DNA of 64,000 bases. Origin: Brachybacterium halotolerans (GTDB taxonomy: Bacteria; Actinomycetota; Actinomycetes; Actinomycetales; Dermabacteraceae). The position numbers were made by a program, and so were the translations under genes. Where the stretch lies: contig NZ_JAEDAJ010000002.1 of the NCBI RefSeq assembly GCF_016623465.1, positions 198,093 to 262,092 on the forward strand. Direction: 5' to 3'. Of the stretch, positions 61,360 through 64,000 are shown piece after piece; the stretch's first letter is position 1; every line of letters starts with the position of its first letter. The notes under the pieces are model-generated. The model was not told where the DNA came from, made no database searches, and worked only from the letters and a program-made list of their open reading frames with translations.

Positions 61360-63092
61360 GCGACCACCTCCTCGGCGCCCTGGGAGCGGACGATCTCCTG
61401 ATAGGTCTCGTTGTTCTCGAGCAGCTCGGCATGGGTGCCGGAGCCGACGACCCTCCCGTGCTCGAGCACCAGGATCAGATCGGCCGAGGTGATGGTGGTG
61501 ACGCGCTGGGCGACGATCACCTTGAGCGCATCGCGGGTCTCCGGCGCGAGCGCCGCCCGCAGACGTGCGTCCGTGGTGAGGTCCAGCGCGCTGAAGGAGT
61601 CGTCGAACAGATAGATCTCCGGTCGGGCGACCAGCGCGCGGGCGATGCACAGGCGCTGGCGCTGACCGCCGGAGACGTTCGTGCCGCCCTGGGCGATCGG
61701 CGAGTCGAGCCCGTCGGGCATGGCGGCGACGAAGTCGCGTCCCTGGGCGACGGTGAGCGCGTGCCAGAGCTCCTCGTCGGTCGCGTCGGGCCGCCCGAAG
61801 CGGAGGTTCGTCGCGACCGTCCCGGAGAACAGGTAGGGGCGCTGCGGCACCAGGCCGATGCGGTCCCAGAGCACCTGCGGGTCCAGCTCACGCACGTCGA
61901 CCCCGTCGACCCTCACGCTGCCGGAGGTCGCGTCCATCAGGCGCGGCACCAGGCTGAGCAGGGTGGTCTTGCCCGAGCCGGTGCCGCCGATGATCGCGAC
62001 GGTCTGCCCCGCGCGGGCGGTGAAGTCGATGTCCGTGAGCACGTTGTTCTCGGCGCCCGGGTAGGTGAAGGAGACTTTCTCGAAGGCGAGGTCGCCGCGG
62101 CCGTGCACCTCGGTGACGCCGCGCTCGGGCACCGTCACGGAGGTCTCGGTGGTGAGCACGGCGTCGATGCGCTCGGCGGAGACCATGGCGCGCGGGATCA
62201 TCATCGTCATGAAGGTCGCCATCATCACCGCGATGAGGATCTGGATCAGGTAGGCGATGAACGCGGTGATCGACCCGACCTGCATGGTCCCCGACTCCAC
62301 GCGCGGCGCCGCGAACCAGAGCACGAGCACGCTGGAGACCTGCAGCAGGAACATGATGATCGGGTTGATGAGGATCATCAGCAGGCCCACGCGGCGGTTG
62401 GTGTCCGTGAGGGCCTCGTTGGCGCCCTCGTAGCGCTCGCGCTCGAAGTCCTCGCGGGTGAAGGCGCGCAGGACGCGGATGCCGGTGATCTGCTCGCGCA
62501 GCACCTTGTTGATCGCGTCGATCCGCTCCTGCATCACGCGGAACAGCGGTGCCGCACGGGCGATGAGGAAGCCGACGGAGACCAGCATCAGCGGCACCAT
62601 CACCGCGATCAGCCAGGCCAGCCCGGCCTCCTCGCGCAGCGCGAGGACGATGCCGCCGATGCCCGTGATGGGCGCCTGCACCAGGAACTGCATCGAGAAG
62701 AAGACGAGCATCTGGACCTGCTGCACGTCGTTCGTGGAACGGGTGATCAGCGAGGCGGCCCCGAACTCGTTCATCTCGTGCGCGGAGTAGGTGGCGACCT
62801 GGTCGAAGACGCGGCTGCGCAGGTCGCGGCCGATGCTCATGGCCGCGCGGGCGGCCGCGTAGTTCGCGACGACCACGGCGACGATGTTCGCGAAGGTCAC
62901 CGCGAGCATCCAGCCGCCCAGGCGCCAGATCGTCGGGATGTCGCCCTGGGCGACGCCGTCATCGATGATGTCGGCGTTCAGCGTGGGCAGGTAGAGGTTG
63001 GCCAGCACTCCGAGCAGCTGGAAGATCACGACGATGATGATCAGGGTCCAGTACCGGCGGGCGGCCGCGAGCACGAGTCGCAGCAGAGTCAC
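61356..63092 (-). CDS. ABC exporter subunit, permease-ATPase fusion (first half of heterodimer)
   Basis: 578 aa, GTG start after AAGGA. Six spans beginning YWTLIIIVVIFQLLGVLANLYLP. ATPase: GGTGSGKTT (Walker A), VPQRPYLFSGTVATNL (Q-loop), VSGGQRQRL (good signature), IYLFDDSFSALD where the catalytic Glu is Asp, and VIVAQRVTTI where the H-loop His is Gln. So its own Walker B and H-loop site is degenerate, as in TM287/288-like heterodimers. Exports lipids, peptides or drugs; substrate unknown. Confidence 0.94.
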   Translation of the reverse strand: MTLLRLVLAAARRYWTLIIIVVIFQLLGVLANLYLPTLNADIIDDGVAQGDIPTIWRLGGWMLAVTFANIVAVVVANYAAARAAMSIGRDLRSRVFDQVATYSAHEMNEFGAASLITRSTNDVQQVQMLVFFSMQFLVQAPITGIGGIVLALREEAGLAWLIAVMVPLMLVSVGFLIARAAPLFRVMQERIDAINKVLREQITGIRVLRAFTREDFERERYEGANEALTDTNRRVGLLMILINPIIMFLLQVSSVLVLWFAAPRVESGTMQVGSITAFIAYLIQILIAVMMATFMTMMIPRAMVSAERIDAVLTTETSVTVPERGVTEVHGRGDLAFEKVSFTYPGAENNVLTDIDFTARAGQTVAIIGGTGSGKTTLLSLVPRLMDATSGSVRVDGVDVRELDPQVLWDRIGLVPQRPYLFSGTVATNLRFGRPDATDEELWHALTVAQGRDFVAAMPDGLDSPIAQGGTNVSGGQRQRLCIARALVARPEIYLFDDSFSALDLTTDARLRAALAPETRDALKVIVAQRVTTITSADLILVLEHGRVVGSGTHAELLENNETYQEIVRSQGAEEVVA

Positions 63093-63415
63093 AGAGGTCC
63101 TTGGGCAGATGCGGTGCGGTCCGGGGGCGCGCGGACTGCGCGGTGAAGCCTACGTCGACCCGTGCGCACGGTCCATGGGATTCGGGCGGAATCGGGCGGA
63201 TTCCGCCGAGGGTGGAACGCCGCGGGATGACGTCGATCGGAGGGCGGTGCGTGCGCCGCCCATGACGGCCGAGTCTCCCCCGCGACGCCCTCCGCGCACA
63301 TCCGCCGATCGGCTGATCCTCGCGCGTACGGGCCGGATGCCCGCGCGTCGGGGTCGGATCCGCGGGTCCGGGCCGGATCCCCGCGCGTCCAGGCCGGACC
63401 TCTACGCTGGCCTGC
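63093..63415. other. Divergent spacer with direct repeats
   Basis: No gene. GGGCCGGATGCCCGCGCGTC at 63330-63349 is repeated with one change at 63370-63389 (40-bp offset), both near the DUF6318 promoter. TACGCT at 63403-63408 is the -10 box for the next gene. Confidence 0.5.
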
Positions 63416-64000
63416 GTGAGCAGACGGATGCAGCAGATCATCATCATCGTGGCGGCCATCGCCCTGGTGATCCCCTTCGGCGCGGTGGGCCTCGCGCAGG
63501 TCTTCGGCCGCAGCAACGGGACGACCGACGCCTCCTCCGCCACGGCGAGCGCGACGGCCCAGGACACGCGCCCCACGGTCGACCCGTCGTCCCAGCCGAG
63601 TCCCTCCCCCACGTCCGGCCCGAAGCTGCCGACGTCGGCGATGACCGACCAGTCGGACGACGGCGCCACCTCCGTCGGCACCTATCTGCTCGAGTCCTAC
63701 GCGTACATGATGGCCACGGGAGACACCGACGGCTGGATGAAGGTGGTCGACTCGAACTGCGAGGTCTGCACGTCGTTCCTCTCCAACGCCACCCAGCTCC
63801 ATGAGCAGGACGGATACCAGGTGGGCGGCGAGTTCACCGTGAAGTCCGCGAGCTTCGACGGCGCCGGCGACCCGCCCACCAGCGGCACGCTCACCCTCGA
63901 GGTCACCCAGAAGGACGCCACGATCGTCGACGACCCGAACAAGCAGGCGCAGGACGTCGACGGGTTCAGCGGCGAGATGCAGATGAAGCTGAACTGGGAC
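63416..64000 (+). CDS. DUF6318-like exported protein (partial)
   Basis: At least 195 residues; the gene runs off the window. An N-terminal hydrophobic helix (MQQIIIIVAAIALVIPFGAVGLAQVF) acts as signal anchor rather than lipoprotein signal. A Ser/Thr/Pro linker of ~45 residues follows, then YLLESYAYMMATGDTDGWMKVVDSNCEVCTSFLSNA, whose CxxC and TGD pattern match DUF6318 proteins of Micrococcales. Function unknown. GTG 63416 is 7 nt after TACGCT, so leaderless; ATG 63428 is an alternative. Confidence 0.75.
   Translation, partial: MSRRMQQIIIIVAAIALVIPFGAVGLAQVFGRSNGTTDASSATASATAQDTRPTVDPSSQPSPSPTSGPKLPTSAMTDQSDDGATSVGTYLLESYAYMMATGDTDGWMKVVDSNCEVCTSFLSNATQLHEQDGYQVGGEFTVKSASFDGAGDPPTSGTLTLEVTQKDATIVDDPNKQAQDVDGFSGEMQMKLNWD

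Noticed and set aside
1-64000. Prophage, insertion sequence or genomic island
   Set aside because: No integrase, transposase, terminal repeats with duplicated target, or phage structural genes were seen; the tRNA is not followed by an integrase or an attachment-like duplication.

Overview
The window is very GC-rich, gene-dense bacterial DNA from an actinobacterium of the order Micrococcales; gene content and style (coproporphyrin-type haem operon, many leaderless genes, Ala/Pro/Gly-rich linkers) suggest Brachybacterium or a close relative in Dermabacteraceae. That placement is inference, not a database result. I see no phage, transposase, integrase or CRISPR array: this is an ordinary chromosomal segment.

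Layout. 1-7004: a tight operon for haem synthesis by the coproporphyrin-dependent route, entered at the 3' end of cgoX and followed by chdC, cpfC, hemC, hemD, hemB, hemL, mostly with 4-bp stop/start overlaps. 7005-8040: repeat-rich non-coding DNA with a CAU tRNA and a three-copy 114-bp tandem repeat whose units fold into a conserved hairpin. 8041-14025: a cysteine-containing acidic protein, two large divergent polytopic membrane proteins (one GT-C-like) and an AIM24 protein. 14332-18694: a Gfo/Idh/MocA oxidoreductase, ferredoxin-NADP reductase and a quinone-reductase-like enzyme. 18833-20552: an organic-peroxide module (ohr with a TetR regulator, divergent DUF1304 gene) with two look-alike TetR operators. 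20638-23874: stress-type SDR, alanine-type aminotransferase, HdeD protein. 24129-29175: a carbohydrate ABC uptake operon (two permeases, Tat lipoprotein binding protein) convergent with a ROK regulator; a perfect 58-bp palindrome lies between them. 29220-36934: SDR, M3 peptidase, several small proteins, and a phosphate transporter (PhoU-like plus Pit). 37021-42419: membrane proteins, a CPBP protease, an Fpg/Nei glycosylase, phosphoglucomutase. 42947-51059: a Ser/Thr-rich surface protein, LMW phosphatase, two GNATs, an APP1-type phosphatase, aldo/keto reductase with LysR, LCP protein. 51177-55094: two PAP2 paralogues bracketing a gluconate permease/GntR pair. 55039-57889: polar amino acid ABC importer. 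57956-64000: membrane protein, heterodimeric ABC exporter, start of a DUF6318 protein.

The most interesting signal is non-coding. The tandem repeat next to the tRNA (three hairpins plus one relic) and the 58-bp palindrome 20 kb away share the same block plan, GTG-N4-GTA-N4/5-TCGTT-N1/4-TGAGCGCYCA and its mirror image, while the N4 segments differ on both arms so that pairing is kept. This looks like a dispersed structured DNA or RNA element family. A second theme is leaderless expression: at least nine genes start 6-7 nt after a TANNNT box, including two back-to-back pairs.
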